Program-made: the position numbers and the translations under genes
Notes under the pieces: model-generated
Database searches by the model: none
The model's input: only the letters and a program-made list of their open reading frames with translations
What the model was told of the DNA's origin: nothing
Shown: one piece after another, positions 39,684 through 50,727 of the stretch
Layout: each line of letters starts with the position of its first letter
Numbering within the stretch: the stretch's first letter is position 1
Source of the DNA: Conchocele bisecta
Lineage: Eukaryota; Mollusca; Bivalvia; Lucinida; Thyasiridae
Length of the DNA: 64,000 bases
Reading direction: 5' to 3'
Assembly (NCBI GenBank): GCA_029237695.1
Contig: CM055268.1
Location: forward strand, 49,556,418 to 49,620,417

Positions 39684-39970
39684 TAAATAGAGAATAGTAG
39701 GTTAGTGCCGTGAATGGGAAAAAATATCTGGCAAGGCTCAGGAAACGGGATGGGCGAGGCTCTGCCGAGCACATCCCGTTTCCGTGCCGCGCCAGATATT
39801 TTTCCTATTGACGGCACTAACCTACTATTCTATTTATCCCGTCAACATTACAAATAGCTTTAAAATGCAAAAAATAACCCCAGCCGCATCTCCAAATCGT
39901 ATTGACAGGATATCAAAAATGTTTCACGGCACCGTGTTTCACGGCACATACGCACTGTGTTGACGGGATA
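39684..39970. mobile_element. Family H double-hairpin element, copy 1
   Basis: Hairpin 1 is AGAATAGTAGGTTAGTGCCG with its complement about 140 bp later, around GGAAACGGGATG/CATCCCGTTTCC. Hairpin 2 is TTATCCCGTCAACA ... TGTTGACGGGATAA with GTTTCACGGCACCGTGTTTC inside. Same two-part structure at 49088, 55218 and 56890. Confidence 0.85.
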
Positions 39971-40130
39971 AATTGACATTTTTATTTAAAGCATGTTAAA
40001 TTTATTTTGTACAAACTATCCATGTTAGATAAACTGTATGATTACCCATATATTTGTTATTTATTGTCGTCTCGGGAGGAAGAGTTTCTGTTGCATGTTT
40101 GTTTTAAAATTTGTCAAAATAGTGACTGGC

Positions 40131-40335
40131 CATTTGTGGCTGTGACTGAAGAAATGGGGCTTACAGGTTTTGCGACCATGTATATCCAGATTAGCCAGTC
40201 CATCTGCACAGTCTGATCAAGATCTGCACTTCACTTCAATGAAACCCTTGTCATACAATATAGATCATTAGCAGCTTCTTGAAGTGTATTATTATATTAT
40301 CAAGAGCAACACTGGTCATAACTCTCATAAGCCTA
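40131..40335. mobile_element. Family A MITE interrupted by family B
   Basis: CATTTGTGGCTGTGACTGAA left; the right end breaks at CTCATAAGCC where the family B copy starts. A CCCATAAGCCCTG/TTTCTCCAGTGACAG right-end fragment lies at about 40878-40905, beyond B and a SINE. Confidence 0.65.
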
Positions 40336-40605
40336 GTAGCCGATTTCATCAAAATTGCAAAGTATACTTCTCTAGCAAAGTATACTTTGAGGGAGTAATT
40401 ATTTATTTTTCCAGAAATGCATTATTTCATATAGAACTATATGCAGAATTATTATACTGAATTTATTACATTATCACAGCCAAAATGGCTGTGATAATGT
40501 AATAAATTCAGTATAATACAAATTTATCCATAAATTGAAAATTTCTCCCTCAAAGTATTCTTTGCTAGAAAAGTATACTCTGCAATGTTGGTGAAATAGG
40601 CTACT
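40336..40605. mobile_element. Family B palindromic MITE
   Basis: GTAGCCGATTTCATCAAAAT left, TTGGTGAAATAGGCTACTGG right, central palindrome intact; about 30 bp shorter than other copies. Confidence 0.8.
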
Positions 40606-40606
40606 G

Positions 40607-40875
40607 GTGGGGGTCAGGTGAAAGCATGCGATGGGTAATTTAACGATCGGGGTTCATTCTTACTGGAATCCCGACTGGAGACCTGGTTTGGCCCTCACAT
40701 ACGACTTTGGCATTTTGTATGTGACAGTTGAATCTGCTTTTACCCCTTATGCGAGTATTACGATGATTCGTAATCCTATTTTGGGGAAGGGGCAAAGTGG
40801 TTTTGGTGTGGTATGGACCTGGCACCAGGTCCGGTTATTCTGTTGATAGGCCGTTAAACACCAACCAACAAACAA
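40607..40875 (+). repeat. SINE family 2
   Basis: GTGGGGGTCAGGTGAAAGCA and GATGGGTAATTTAACGATCG, GGGTTCATTCTTACTGGAAT, GGGGAAGGGGCAAAGTGGTT, CCTGGCACCAGGTCCGG, GATAGGCCGTTAAACACC then CAACCAACAAACAAA. Confidence 0.7.
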
Positions 40876-40999
40876 ACCCATAAGCCCTGTTTCTCCAGTG
40901 ACAGCCACATTTATGTTTATCTCTCTATGTCTGTGATTCCATCTGTCCATCTGTCATATTGCTTTATAGAACATATTCTTTTTGTTTGAGATGTTCATC

Positions 41000-41560
41000 T
41001 CTGATTTTTTAAAAAAAATTCTGAGATGAACATCTCGAACAAACAAAAGTAAAATATATTTTAAAAATCCGCCCTCCCGCTTCACATTCTGCTTCACATT
41101 CTGCAAACCCCATGTCTGAGAACGAAAGTACTTATTTTAAAAAAAAAAAAAATCTCGAAATAGATATTCCAAAATATGTAGATGTGAAAAGGGAGGTAAT
41201 TGCAGAGCTGGACCCTCGTGTACCGTAGGACATTTTCTACATTTGTAAATCAATACCAACCATTGGGATATAATCAATATGCTGAGAACATTACGGCTGA
41301 ATATTTACACTGTCCTTACATTCATAATGGAAACAGTATATATCCCAGTACATTTATACTTTAACCCCACGTAATGTTCGCGCGACGTTGATTCGTTAAA
41401 GTTTGTTTGACGTCATTAAAATACAAGACGTTCATCGCTATTGACTGTGGTAACATTGCTGTTCTGTCAGTTGCAACTGACGTAAAACAAGATTATTCTT
41501 AATTTTAACGCCATATTTGCTTATTTACATTCTTGAATCTATCAGAAAATTCAGTGTAAC
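41000..41560. other. Intergenic, nothing supported apart from a short hairpin
   Basis: GAGATGTTCATCTCTGATTT / AAATTCTGAGATGAACATCT near 40990-41035, and an A-rich run near 41140. No coding frame. Confidence 0.45.
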
Positions 41561-41565
41561 TATAA

Positions 41566-41742
41566 GTAATAAAACCATGGGCTGTTGCGTTTACTGTTGT
41601 GTATAATACATTTGGTCTGTTTAAAGTTTGCGAGGTGTCGTTCGGACTGTATTGTACACCCCAGTAAGGACTCCACGCACTTTCAACAGACCAAATATAT
41701 TGACACAACAGTAAACGCAACAGCCCATGGTTTTATTCCTTA
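41566..41742. mobile_element. Foldback with CCATGGGCTGTTGCGTTTAC ends
   Basis: TAATAAAACCATGGGCTGTT / GCGTTTACTGTTGTG pairs with CACAACAGTAAACGC / AACAGCCCATGGTTTTATT; inside, ATTTGGTCTGTT pairs with AACAGACCAAAT. Arms about 60 bp. Only copy seen here. Confidence 0.75.
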
Positions 41743-41962
41743 CACGGTGAACGATGTAGGTCCTCGTCAGACTGCACGGCTGTGCAGGCTGATCTGGGAC
41801 TCCAATGGTCATAAACGTCATAAGGTACATGTTCTCAGCAGACGGCCCATGTTTAGTAGTCAAAATATGTGACCCGCCATCACAGAAAGGGCTTGTGGAA
41901 TTTGGATCAGCTTAGCTGCCGATTAACTACAATACAAATACAATGTACTCTTAATATGGATC

Positions 41963-42427
41963 GGGGGCTCATTTCACTAAACTTCGTACAACTAAGAAGT
42001 TTGTAAGTGCAAAACTAAAATGTACAACACAGTTGGCATTAGCAGCCAGTTTTGTGAAAACCTTGATGGCTTTGTTGAGATCTAATGACCTCTAACTGTA
42101 GGTAGAAAATGCTAGCATTAATGAACCACATTAACCCTTAGACCGCTACTCACAACAATTGGTGTCTGCTGTTGCTTTTATATCTTGCCTTATTTCTCAA
42201 TAAAAACATGGTTTGACAGCACTTAAGAAGTGCTGTCAAAGCATGTTGTAAATTATTCTAAAGTGCTGTCAAAGCATGTTTTTGATGATAAACATGGAAG
42301 ATAGAAAATAAACAGCAGACGACAACAAAAATAAGATAGCGGTCTAAGGGTTAATGTGTGAATGAATTTACAAAAATCTTCGTACAAACATTTTTTTCGT
42401 ACACAGTGACAGTGAAACGGGCCCCTG
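41963..42427. mobile_element. Family D foldback holding a nested family E element
   Basis: GGGGCTCATTTCACTAAACT left end, CAGTGAAACGGGCCCC right end; interrupted at 42131-42354 by a TTAA-flanked family E copy. Confidence 0.75.
42131..42354. mobile_element. Family E MITE flanked by TTAA, nested in family D
   Basis: TTAACCCTTAGACCGCTACT and TAGCGGTCTAAGGGTTAA ends; AAAACATGGTTTGACAGCAC arms; the core is partly deleted. Confidence 0.85.
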
Positions 42428-42510
42428 ACATTTTGTTGGAAGGCACAATAATACTTCACAAACTCTAGAGCAAGCAGGCTGATCTGGGGTTACATACGTT
42501 GCCAACTGTA

Positions 42511-42720
42511 TTAACCCTTAAACCGCTATCTTAATTTTTTGTTGTCTGCTGTTTATTTTCTATTTTCCATTTTTATCATCAAAAACATGCTTTGACAGCA
42601 CTTTAGAATAATTGACAACATGCTTTGAAGTGCTGTCAAACCATGTTTCTATTGAGAAATAAGGCAATATATAAAAGCAACAACAGACGACAATTGTTGT
42701 GTGTAGTGTCTAAGGGTTAA
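42511..42720. mobile_element. Family E MITE flanked by TTAA
   Basis: TTAACCCTTAAACCGCTATC and GTAGTGTCTAAGGGTTAA ends; opposite internal orientation to the copy at 42131. Confidence 0.85.
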
Positions 42721-42751
42721 TTGATTGTGGCGAGTCTGAGATTGGTTACAG

Positions 42752-43056
42752 CCTAGATATTAGATCACTGGACTTTAACCCTCATTTCGCCGGAGACGAA
42801 AATTGTCGTCTGCTGTTTTTCATTTTTGCCTTAATTCTTAACAAAAAACCTGTTTTGACAGCACACGAGAATCGTCGTTTCCAGTGGAGACGATTCTCAT
42901 GCGCTGCCAAAACAGGTTTTTATTGAGAAATATTGAAAATAAAACATTTCCAGCAGACGACAAAATTTAATTCAGCGAGTAAGGGTTAATCAAAGGTTGT
43001 GGGTTCAATCCCCGCCACAGGAATAAAAAATACATCCATGGTATTTCCATCATATT
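42752..43056 (+). repeat. tRNA-derived SINE split by a family E element
   Basis: GGTTACAGCCTAGATATTAG then GATCACTGGAC, a break at 42775-42989, then AAGGTTGTGGGTTCAATCCC and CATGGTATTTCCATCATATT. Confidence 0.65.
42775..42989. mobile_element. Family E-variant MITE flanked by TTAA, nested in a SINE
   Basis: TTAACCCTCATTTCGCCGGA left, AGCGAGTAAGGGTTAA right; GACAGCACACGAGAATCGTC core with its complement. The SINE resumes right after the second TTAA. Confidence 0.8.
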
Positions 43057-43530
43057 TAGTCCCGTGCAGGCACCGGGGCGGGATCAACTGATCCTGAGAA
43101 TAGTGCTGCAGTAGCCATTGCTTGTCGTAAAAAGGCGACTAAACTGGCTTAACGATTGGGTTCATACTTTCCGGAACCCACTATACCGGATTTGGCCCTC
43201 ATGTACATTTTTGGCTTTCTTGTATGTGAGAGTTGAGTCAGGCTATGCCCCATATATAAAAGTAAGATTAGCGCTAATCCTATTACTTTTAGGGGATGGG
43301 ATAAATGATGCTGGTGTGGCGAGGGCCTGGCACCAGATCAGGTTGTTCTAATTTCAGGACTGAATATATATTTTGATTGTAAATATTGAGTTCTGAAGTT
43401 GGGATTTACCCCCCTCGGACAGGTGGATACGGGACACGACCCCGTTGACCCGTCTGCGTGTAGACTCCCTGAGGCTTGTACCTCTATGTCAGAAAAGCGG
43501 ACGTTAAACCCTATTCACTCACTCACTCCA
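43056..43530 (+). repeat. SINE family 2 variant with CACTCACTC tail
   Basis: ATTTAGTCCCGTGCAGGCAC head, GTAAAAAGGCGACTAAACTG, GGGTTCATACTTTCCGGAAC, GGATGGGATAAATGATGCTG, CCTGGCACCAGATCAGG, and tail GACGTTAAACCCTATTCACT then CACTCACTC. Confidence 0.7.
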
Positions 43531-43637
43531 TCATATTTATCTTTCGGATGAGACTTGAAACCGAGGTCCCGTCCCTAAATGATCTTAGCTGTTATGTTAC
43601 AAACTTAATCACTTTCACTTGTGGCGAGTCGCATATT

Positions 43638-44999
43638 ATAGGAATGAATGGCCTTTTTGTGGAATTTATCGGGGTATAAACTTGGAAAAGTCGCGGGAAT
43701 ACTGGACGAAGGCCGGAAGGCCTCGTCCAGTATTCCCGCGACTTTTCCAAGTTTATATCCCCGATAAATTCCACAAAAAGGCCATTCATTCCTTATAATT
43801 CCAGCATTTGAAATAAATTCATCAAGAAAATGTGTTTATTTTCCGTTTTCTTAAGAATTATTTTAACTGCGCCTCACGGTTACGGAAAGTAGTTTGGCGT
43901 GGGTATTTACTGGGATATAAATTTTGGACACAGACTTGCTACGGGCCAATCAAATGTTAGGGAATTGTGTAAATATTTTCGTGCTGGAATTATGGTGTTA
44001 TAACTTGCAACTCTTGTCATAACTTTATATCAATACCGTCCAACTTTTGGCATATTTGCTGTATATGGATGTTTATGTACAACTAAATTATACATGCCAT
44101 ATGGAAATAGAACATTTTAAATACATCAATGTGTAGGTGTAACTCTTTTAATAAGCCTGTTGATGTTAGTGACAATCCCATGTTAGTCGTATTTACCCCC
44201 ATCACAACTATACAGGTGAAGTATGGGATCCGACCACGTTCCCTGTTCTAACACATCCATAGCTGTTGACAGGTTGTCACAATTAAATTACTAAATACTC
44301 ATATGTATTTGATATGACCTGAGAAATTACCCTGGAACCTGTCGAAAAAGAACAACGTAGTTCTGTAAGCATACTTTACTCATTGATCGTAGCCTAAATA
44401 TCCGTCCCGGGTTGGCATCAGTGCCCAAACTGTCAGATGGCGACCACAAGGCGACCCCAGCATAAGTCGGATCAAAAGGGTCAATCAGCAAAATTGAGTG
44501 TATAGCGTTACTGAGCACTTTGTACATTGACTACCCATATCGAACAGGCGGCTTATCGTATATGAAAATCAGTGTTGTAACCAGTGCAAACTGGCTTTCA
44601 CCAGTCTGCAGTGAGAAGTACTTTCAGCATATTTATATGCACTCGCTAGCACTCGATAGAGCAGGCTATACGGTTGAATAATTCCAGCACAAACATATTT
44701 ACACAATTCCCTAACATTTGATTGGCCCATAGCAAGTCTATGTCCAACATTTATATCCCAGTAAACTCCCACGCCGAACTAATTTCTGTAACCGTGAGGC
44801 GCAGTTAAAATATTTCTTAAGAAAACCGAAGATAAACACATTTTCTTGATGAATTTATTTCAAATGCTGGAATTATAAGGAATGAATGGCATTTTTGTGA
44901 AATTTATCGGGATATAAACTTCCGGCCTTCGTCCAGTATTCCCGTGACTTTTCCAAGTTTATACCCCGATAAATTCCACAAAAAGGCCATTCATTCCTA
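43638..44999. mobile_element. 1.36 kb compound inverted-repeat element (family I)
   Basis: Left arm 43638-43990 and right arm about 44690-44999 are complementary: GGAATGAATGGCCTTTTTGT to GGCCATTCATTCC, and further in AACTGCGCCTCACGGTTACG against CGTGAGGCGCAGTT, and GGGCCAATCAAATGTTAGGG against CCCTAACATTTGATTGGCCC. The left arm also carries its own perfect hairpin (43638-43790, GTCCAGTATTCCCGCGACTT); the right arm keeps a truncated one. About 700 bp between them has no supportable frame. Confidence 0.8.
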
Positions 45000-45149
45000 C
45001 ATATTAAACTAACATTAAAATCGTGAACTTCAGCAGGGTAACACAACTTCAAAAAGGCAGTAGATAATTAAGAGGTTATATGCAACTCGAAAGAGTTGCG
45101 GGGCTTCACAATTGTAGCAAAATTACAAAAATGTAATAGCATATCAAAA

Positions 45150-45660
45150 GGATGGCACAACTTCAAAATGGTAGCCGACGCGCATGGTAGTTAAGCATCC
45201 AAACGGCATGCAAACGGTAACACATGAGCGCCTAAATGATACTACATAAACGTCAAACGGGTACACATGACTATCAAACATGGCACCTCATGATCATCAA
45301 AAGGGTACCACATGACTGTCCAAAGGGGTACACATGGCCGTCTAAATAATACACTGGGCCCTCAATATGGCTCACGGAACCGTACCATTCAAATGGTACG
45401 CGGTACTGTACCGTTACAATGTTACAATCGTACACGTGACCGTCAAAATGGTACAAAATGGTACCAATTGATCGAGAAAATGTATCACATGATCGTAAAA
45501 ATGGTACCATATTACCGTTAAAATGGTACCTCACTGCAGAATTGTACGACATCAGCATTATAAGGATACCATGTGACAGTGAAAATGGTATACAAGAGAC
45601 GTCAGAAAGGTACTACATGATTATGAAAATGGTACCACCTGACCGAAAATCAGTTAACAA
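45150..45660. repeat. Degenerate minisatellite, about 22-26 bp units (AAAATGGTACCACATGACCGTC)
   Basis: Repeated GGTACCACATGA / CCGTCAAAATGGTAC motifs with many changes over about 500 bp. Confidence 0.75.
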
Positions 45661-45661
45661 A

Positions 45662-46022
45662 TGAGTGGGTGGCAGGTGGGATAATGTGATGTGTAATTTA
45701 ACGATCAGGGTTCATCCTTACCGGAATTCCGACTGGACACCTGGTTTGGCCCTCACATACGTCTTTGGCATTTTGTATGTGACAGTTGAATCTGGTTATG
45801 TGAGTATTACGATTATTCGTAATCCTATTTTAGGGGAAGGGGCCAAGTGACTTTGGTGTGGTATGGACCTGGCACCATTTTTTCTCGATGTAAATATTCC
45901 GTTCTGATTTTGGGATCCCCCACAATGCAGCAGGATAAAACGGAATCGAACCCGTTTGCCCGGCCTTACATGACCTCAGCTGGTGATTGGCCGTTAAACA
46001 CCAATAAACAACCAACAAACAG
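45662..46022 (+). repeat. SINE family 2
   Basis: GAGTGGGTGGCAGGTGGGAT head, GGGTTCATCCTTACCGGAAT, GGGGAAGGGGCCAAGTGACT, GGTGATTGGCCGTTAAACAC then CAATAAACAACCAACAAAC. Confidence 0.75.
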
Positions 46023-46305
46023 TTAGCAAATGTCGCCTAAGTGATAACATGGACTATCTCGTGGACAGACCCGAAGCAGTTTTTCTATTGACATACGTAC
46101 CGAAACGGTCGATAATCAATCACATGTCACGCATAAAACAATAACAAACTAACAAACCATGTCACACCTTTCACTTCCGAGTGACCGCGAAATTCGTCCT
46201 GTCACATGTGAAAATGTAATCTGTTTGCAAAACGACAACATTACCATTGCATTTTAGTCTATGCAACACGATGGAGAACCATGTGATAAGAGGGTACATA
46301 ATACA

Positions 46306-46374
46306 CAGTGAAACCTCTATAAACCGGACACCCTGGGACGTCCCCAGGGTGTCCGGCTTAGAGAGGTTTCACTG
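46306..46374. mobile_element. Tiny pogo/Tigger-like hairpin (CAGTGAAACCTCTATAAACC)
   Basis: CAGTGAAACCTCTATAAACC / GGACACCCTGGGACGT pairs with CCCAGGGTGTCCGG / CTTAGAGAGGTTTCACTG; 69 bp in all, almost only ends. Confidence 0.8.
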
Positions 46375-46640
46375 TAAATCAGACATTATGAGCCATAGTA
46401 GGCCGCTATTTATATGCGTTCACGAACAGACATTATCACTGGAGATAAATGACCAAGAAACCCACACAAAATAAGATCACAGGTGCTTTCTTGGTGTCCG
46501 GTTTACAGAGGTTCCACTGTGATGACGGCTGAACAGGGCCTACAACTTTGCGTGCATACCATTCATTTGCTAAAGTATCGCCACATAGCCTGGTCTGGGA
46601 TAGTACATAACTATAATTACATTACATCACATTGCATTAC

Positions 46641-47263
46641 AGTGGGTGGCAGGTGGGAGCACGCGATGGGTAATTTAACGATCGGGGTTCATCCTTTCCG
46701 GAATCCCGACTGGAGACCTGGGGCCCGTTTCACTAAACTTCCTACGACTAAAATGTTTGTAAGTGCAAAATTATGATAGTCTGTAAATTGCACATTAATA
46801 ATGTTTTCTTGTAAAAAATTGATGGATTTACAGACGATCCTAAATTTGCACTTACGAACATTTTAGTCGTAGGAAGTTTAGTGAAACGGGCCCCTGGTTT
46901 GGCCCTCACATAAGTATCGTCCCTTCGTAGCGAAGTGACGGAAGTTTAATTATTAAATTTTCTCGTGAATTTTGTATGTGACAGTTGAATCTGGTTATAC
47001 CCCTTATGTGAGTAATACGTTATTCGTAATCCTATTTTAGGGGAAGGGGCCAAGTGACTTGGTGTGGTATGGACCTGGCACCAGGTCAGGTTATTCTAAT
47101 TTCAGGGCTGAATATATTTGTTCTCGATGTAAATATTCCATTCTCATTTTGGGATTTTCCCCCCAATGCAGCAGGTTAAATGGGATCGAACCCGTTTGCC
47201 CGGCCTTACATGACCGTAGCTGTTGATAGGCCGTTAAACACTAATAAACAAACAAAACATTGC
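46641..47263 (+). repeat. SINE family 2 interrupted by a family D MITE
   Basis: GTGGGTGGCAGGTGGGAGCA to GACTGGAGACCTG, then the D copy at 46721-46893, then CTGGTTTGGCCCTCACATAA, a second short insert (about 46912-46966, CCCTTCGTAGCGAAGTGACG), and the rest to GATAGGCCGTTAAACACT with AACAAACAAAAC. Confidence 0.8.
46721..46893. mobile_element. Family D foldback MITE with clear CTG target duplication
   Basis: GGGCCCGTTTCACTAAACTT ... AAGTTTAGTGAAACGGGCCC. CTG at 46718-46720 and 46894-46896. Removing the element and one CTG restores the uninterrupted SINE sequence GAGACCTGGTTTGGCCC seen at 40607 and 45662. Confidence 0.9.
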
Positions 47264-47622
47264 ATTACATACGTGTTATTTGCGTTTTAAGCGTTCTTTG
47301 TTTACTCTCTACTTCGTGGAGAGTTAGCTATGAATTTTGCATATACACACTTTATTATGCGAGTTTATGATACTATTTTGTCTCATATTGTATAATTTTC
47401 TCTCCATAACAAACGAAGTATGAACGTCAACGTTCTGCAGATTATTGATATATTTTAATGCGCGAAATGGAAATGTTATTCCGCAAATTTATACCATTGA
47501 CTGGTGTAGCGATATAGTGCAACCTATTTCCTATAAAGCGGAAACCGTGCAGCTAGGTTTGGGAATATAACCTGATAACTGACTGGGAAGTCACAGATGG
47601 TGTATGCTCTGTTATTGATATA

Positions 47623-48110
47623 ATTACTGTCTGTTCCACGTTTTGCTGCCGACGAAAATTTGGCCATCAATAACAAAAAAGTCACCCTCCCCAAATTGTT
47701 TTTGATTTTATTGCGAAAAACAGATTTTCCTATGGGAATTTAACATGGGTAGTCAATTTCCACAAATTTTCGTTTTTTGATCCTGAAGATCAAAAAACGA
47801 AAAATTTGGTAAATTGACTCCGAAACCTGGCGAGATAGTTTGAAAATGATGTAACTAAGAAAGAAAACAAGTTAGATTTTGAAAATCGGTCAACAAATAA
47901 AAAAAATATTTAAAAAAAAAATATTTTTGGCCCCCATGTTAAATTCCCATAGGAAAATCGTTTTTTTCGCAATAAATTCAATATTTGATGGAATTTCATC
48001 AAATAATTTTTTTTTGTTATTGATAAAAAAGTACATACTTACTTTTAAATATTTAATGTGTTTAATAGCCATAAGTTCGTCGGCAGCAAAACGTGGAACA
48101 GACAGTAGAT
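47623..48110. mobile_element. Family J foldback (CTGTCTGTTCCACGTTTTGC ends)
   Basis: ACTGTCTGTTCCACGTTTTG / CTGCCGACGAA pairs with TTCGTCGGCAGCAAAACGTG / GAACAGACAGT. Inner arms TTTTCCTATGGGAATTTAAC and CCATGTTAAATTCCCATAGG pair, and a central hairpin is AAATTTTCGTTTTTTGATCC. Related to 54401-54907. Confidence 0.75.
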
Positions 48111-48284
48111 GTATAGTATCAGCCATTGTCTTTTATGCCCGCACCATCGCAGCAACAGTTTCGGTTTCTGTGTGGGAGTAGGGATGGGGTATAAGCGTCT
48201 GGAGGGAAGGGGTGTTGATCCTCGTTGCGTTTTGTCTCACCCACGTTAGTGAAAAGTGAGATGTAACGGTCACACTCTCATGGT

Positions 48285-48400
48285 TCGTAAGTCGGATCAT
48301 TACCACAATTCATCAATAGGTTCCGCACGTTGATGGCTATCCAACCACCCACTGTCACTCCGGTGAGATTGACCTTCGTCCGTATGACCCAGTCCTACTC
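48285..48400. repeat. Single relic of the 22522-type satellite motif
   Basis: GTAAGTCGGATCATTACCAC, AATTCATCAATAGGTTCCGC, GTTGATGGCTATCCAACC and CGGTGAGATTGACCTTCG. Confidence 0.6.
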
Positions 48401-48413
48401 ATGATCAGTATCC

Positions 48414-48566
48414 GGGGGCCGTTCCACTAAACTTCGTACGACTAATATATGCTCAATAAATCTAAATCCAATAATTGTTTACAAGAATACGAATGTGAAA
48501 TTTACAGACTACAGACTATCATACTTTTGCACTTGTTTAGTCGTACGACGATCAGTGAAACGGCCC
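48414..48566. mobile_element. Family D foldback MITE
   Basis: GGGGGCCGTTCCACTAAACT left, GATCAGTGAAACGGCCCC right; left interior deleted. Confidence 0.7.
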
Positions 48567-48579
48567 CTAGAACAACAGT

Positions 48580-48850
48580 GCGGTAGGCACAGAACTAAAC
48601 ATGGCACATATACGATTGTTAGTTCGAGATACCATGCGTTCATTCGTCGCGTAGAAATAACAATTATGGCCGAAAATCCTTCGTTTCTAAAGTTCGTTCC
48701 TTGGTTTCCACGTCGCGCCAAGACGATGACTAAGACCATTAAGTTTTGTTCCTTCATTTCTACTCTGCGTATAGACGAAAATTAAAGTTCACTAAGTTTC
48801 GTCTCTACACGGCGTAAAACCGAAGAGATGAGATGTCTCTAACTTCGGTT
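48580..48850. repeat. TTCGTTTC-type repeat (palindromic GTTTCTACGCGGCGTAGAAAC family)
   Basis: CATTCGTCGCGTAGAAATAA, CCTTGGTTTCCACGTCGCGC, TCATTTCTACTCTGCGTATA and GACGAAAATTAAAGTTCACT. Similar pieces lie at 46912-46966, 50450-50625, 51645-51745 and 58005-58205. Confidence 0.5.
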
Positions 48851-49087
48851 ATTCATTCGGCACCAGGGAGGCGTTTCACTAAACTTCGTACGACTATAGT
48901 GCAAACTTATGATCGTCTGTAAATTTCACTGTAACAATTATGATAGCGTGAAACATTGGCATGGAACATCCTATTAAGTTACTTGGTGTTGAAAGGGTTA
49001 AACGTCAAGACACCAACTAGTATACGTCGCGGCATTACCGAACAGCCGCAGCATGCAACAAGTCCAGACCTTTACAAGTCGCATACA

Positions 49088-49350
49088 TAGAGAATAGTAG
49101 GTTAGTGCCATGAATTGGAAAAAATATCTGGAAAGGCTCAGGAAACGGGATGGGCGAGGCTCTGCCGAGCACATCCCGTTTCCGTGCCGCGCCAGATATT
49201 TTTTCCGATTCACGGCACTAACCTGCTATTCTATTTATCCCGTCAACACCTAAAAATGGCTTTAAAATGTAAAAATAGTATTGACTGGATATCAAAAATG
49301 TTTCACGCCTCTGTGTTTCACGGCACATACGCACTGTGTTGACGGGATAA
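49088..49350. mobile_element. Family H double-hairpin element, copy 2
   Basis: Same order as 39684-39970, with a few changes (GTGCCATGAATTGG, ACCTGCTATTCT). Confidence 0.85.
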
Positions 49351-50029
49351 TTTATTATTATATCCTCCAAATGTACACTCTGATATTATATGTGTAATAA
49401 AATTAGTCATTTACATACAATGTTTCTATTAGGCTTTTCTATTATGATGATTCATAGTTTCATTATATGCAATACACATGAGCTCGGCCCTGGTAATACC
49501 TGTCCTATTGCCTCGCTGATTTTGATTTCGAAAAAATATCAATGATTTCAATAAATTACGTCGAAAGTTGGCACAACATTCAGAGCTAATGTGGATGAGC
49601 TCTGAATTTGTTTTTACCTTTCAACATCATTTACGGAAATATAATACGAAGGGAGATAATAAAAACACCGGGAAATGTCTTTAAACGTATGCAAATACAT
49701 GTATACCGGTAGCCGTGTTGTACATATCGCTGACAATGACAGCCCTGGGCGACACTCCATCTCAGATCGGTGTGCTGTCACAGTAATTGTCCGGTGATCA
49801 TTAGACTAATTAAGAAAAGACAACACACAGTTGGTAACATACAGGCATGTGCATAAGGTGACACACTGGCGAACAGGATTACTATTTCAATAACAGGAGA
49901 AGGTAATATTTTACTATATTTTGTTTCAATGTTATCACGTGTGTTGAGATCAGCGTCATTGCTGCTTTTGTTCTGAGCATTGTTGGCGTGACTTTAGCGT
50001 CATGGGTTATGGGTTAAGCTGCGTTCCAG
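49351..50029. other. Intergenic; no recognised gene, possible unique segment
   Basis: Little repeat content. CAATAACAGGAGAAGGTAATAT near 49888-49909 resembles an exon end plus donor and could be a 5' UTR exon of the downstream Reeler gene, but nothing coding supports it. Confidence 0.25.
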
Positions 50030-50271
50030 GAGCCCGTTTCACTAAACTTCTTACGACTAAAATGTTCGTAAGTGCAAAATTATGATAGTCTGTAAATTTC
50101 ACATTAACAATGTTTTATTGTAAACAATGACTGGATTTACATTTATTGAGCGTAGGCTGCATATGCAGCCTATGCTCAATAAATGTAAATCCATAAATTG
50201 AAATTTACAGACGATCTTAAATTTGAACTTACGAACATTTTAGTCGTAATAAGTTTAGTGAAACGGGCCCC
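50030..50271. mobile_element. Family D foldback MITE
   Basis: AGCCCGTTTCACTAAACTTC left, AAGTTTAGTGAAACGGGCCC right; inner palindrome TTTATTGAGCGTAGGCTGCA. Confidence 0.85.
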
Positions 50272-50634
50272 TGTATTTCAATAGAAGACTACGGTCAGGA
50301 TTATGCAGGGGTATTTGTGTCATTTGATTAGGGTACATGGTACGATTTCAGGAATCATGGCAACTTCAGCACTGGAACCACAATATACTGGGTATTTGGT
50401 TTCAGTGCAGCATTTGCAATGCCCCTGCCCCACTCCTCATATGGTGGTTCGTTAGGGACGTTACCATGGCGAAAAAAGCGAAGAAACGAAGAAAATTTAA
50501 TAATTAAGGGACGATACTTATAGCGCTATAAGGTCAATAAATTACTTCCTTTCGTCGCCTTCATGACGCTAATTATCGTTCCTTCGCCACGTAGGAACGA
50601 AGAGACGAATTTTAGTTTCATTGTCACGCTGTCT

Positions 50635-50727
50635 GTCGTTATCAGGCTTCAATAGTTTATTTGATAAGGAGCTACTCTCGTCACAAATCCCATAAGCCAC
50701 ATTTCTCCAGTCACAGCCACATAAGAC
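50635..50727. mobile_element. Family A MITE, right half
   Basis: GTTATCAGGCTTCAATAG and CATAAGCCACATTTCTCCAG then TCACAGCCACATA. Confidence 0.6.
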
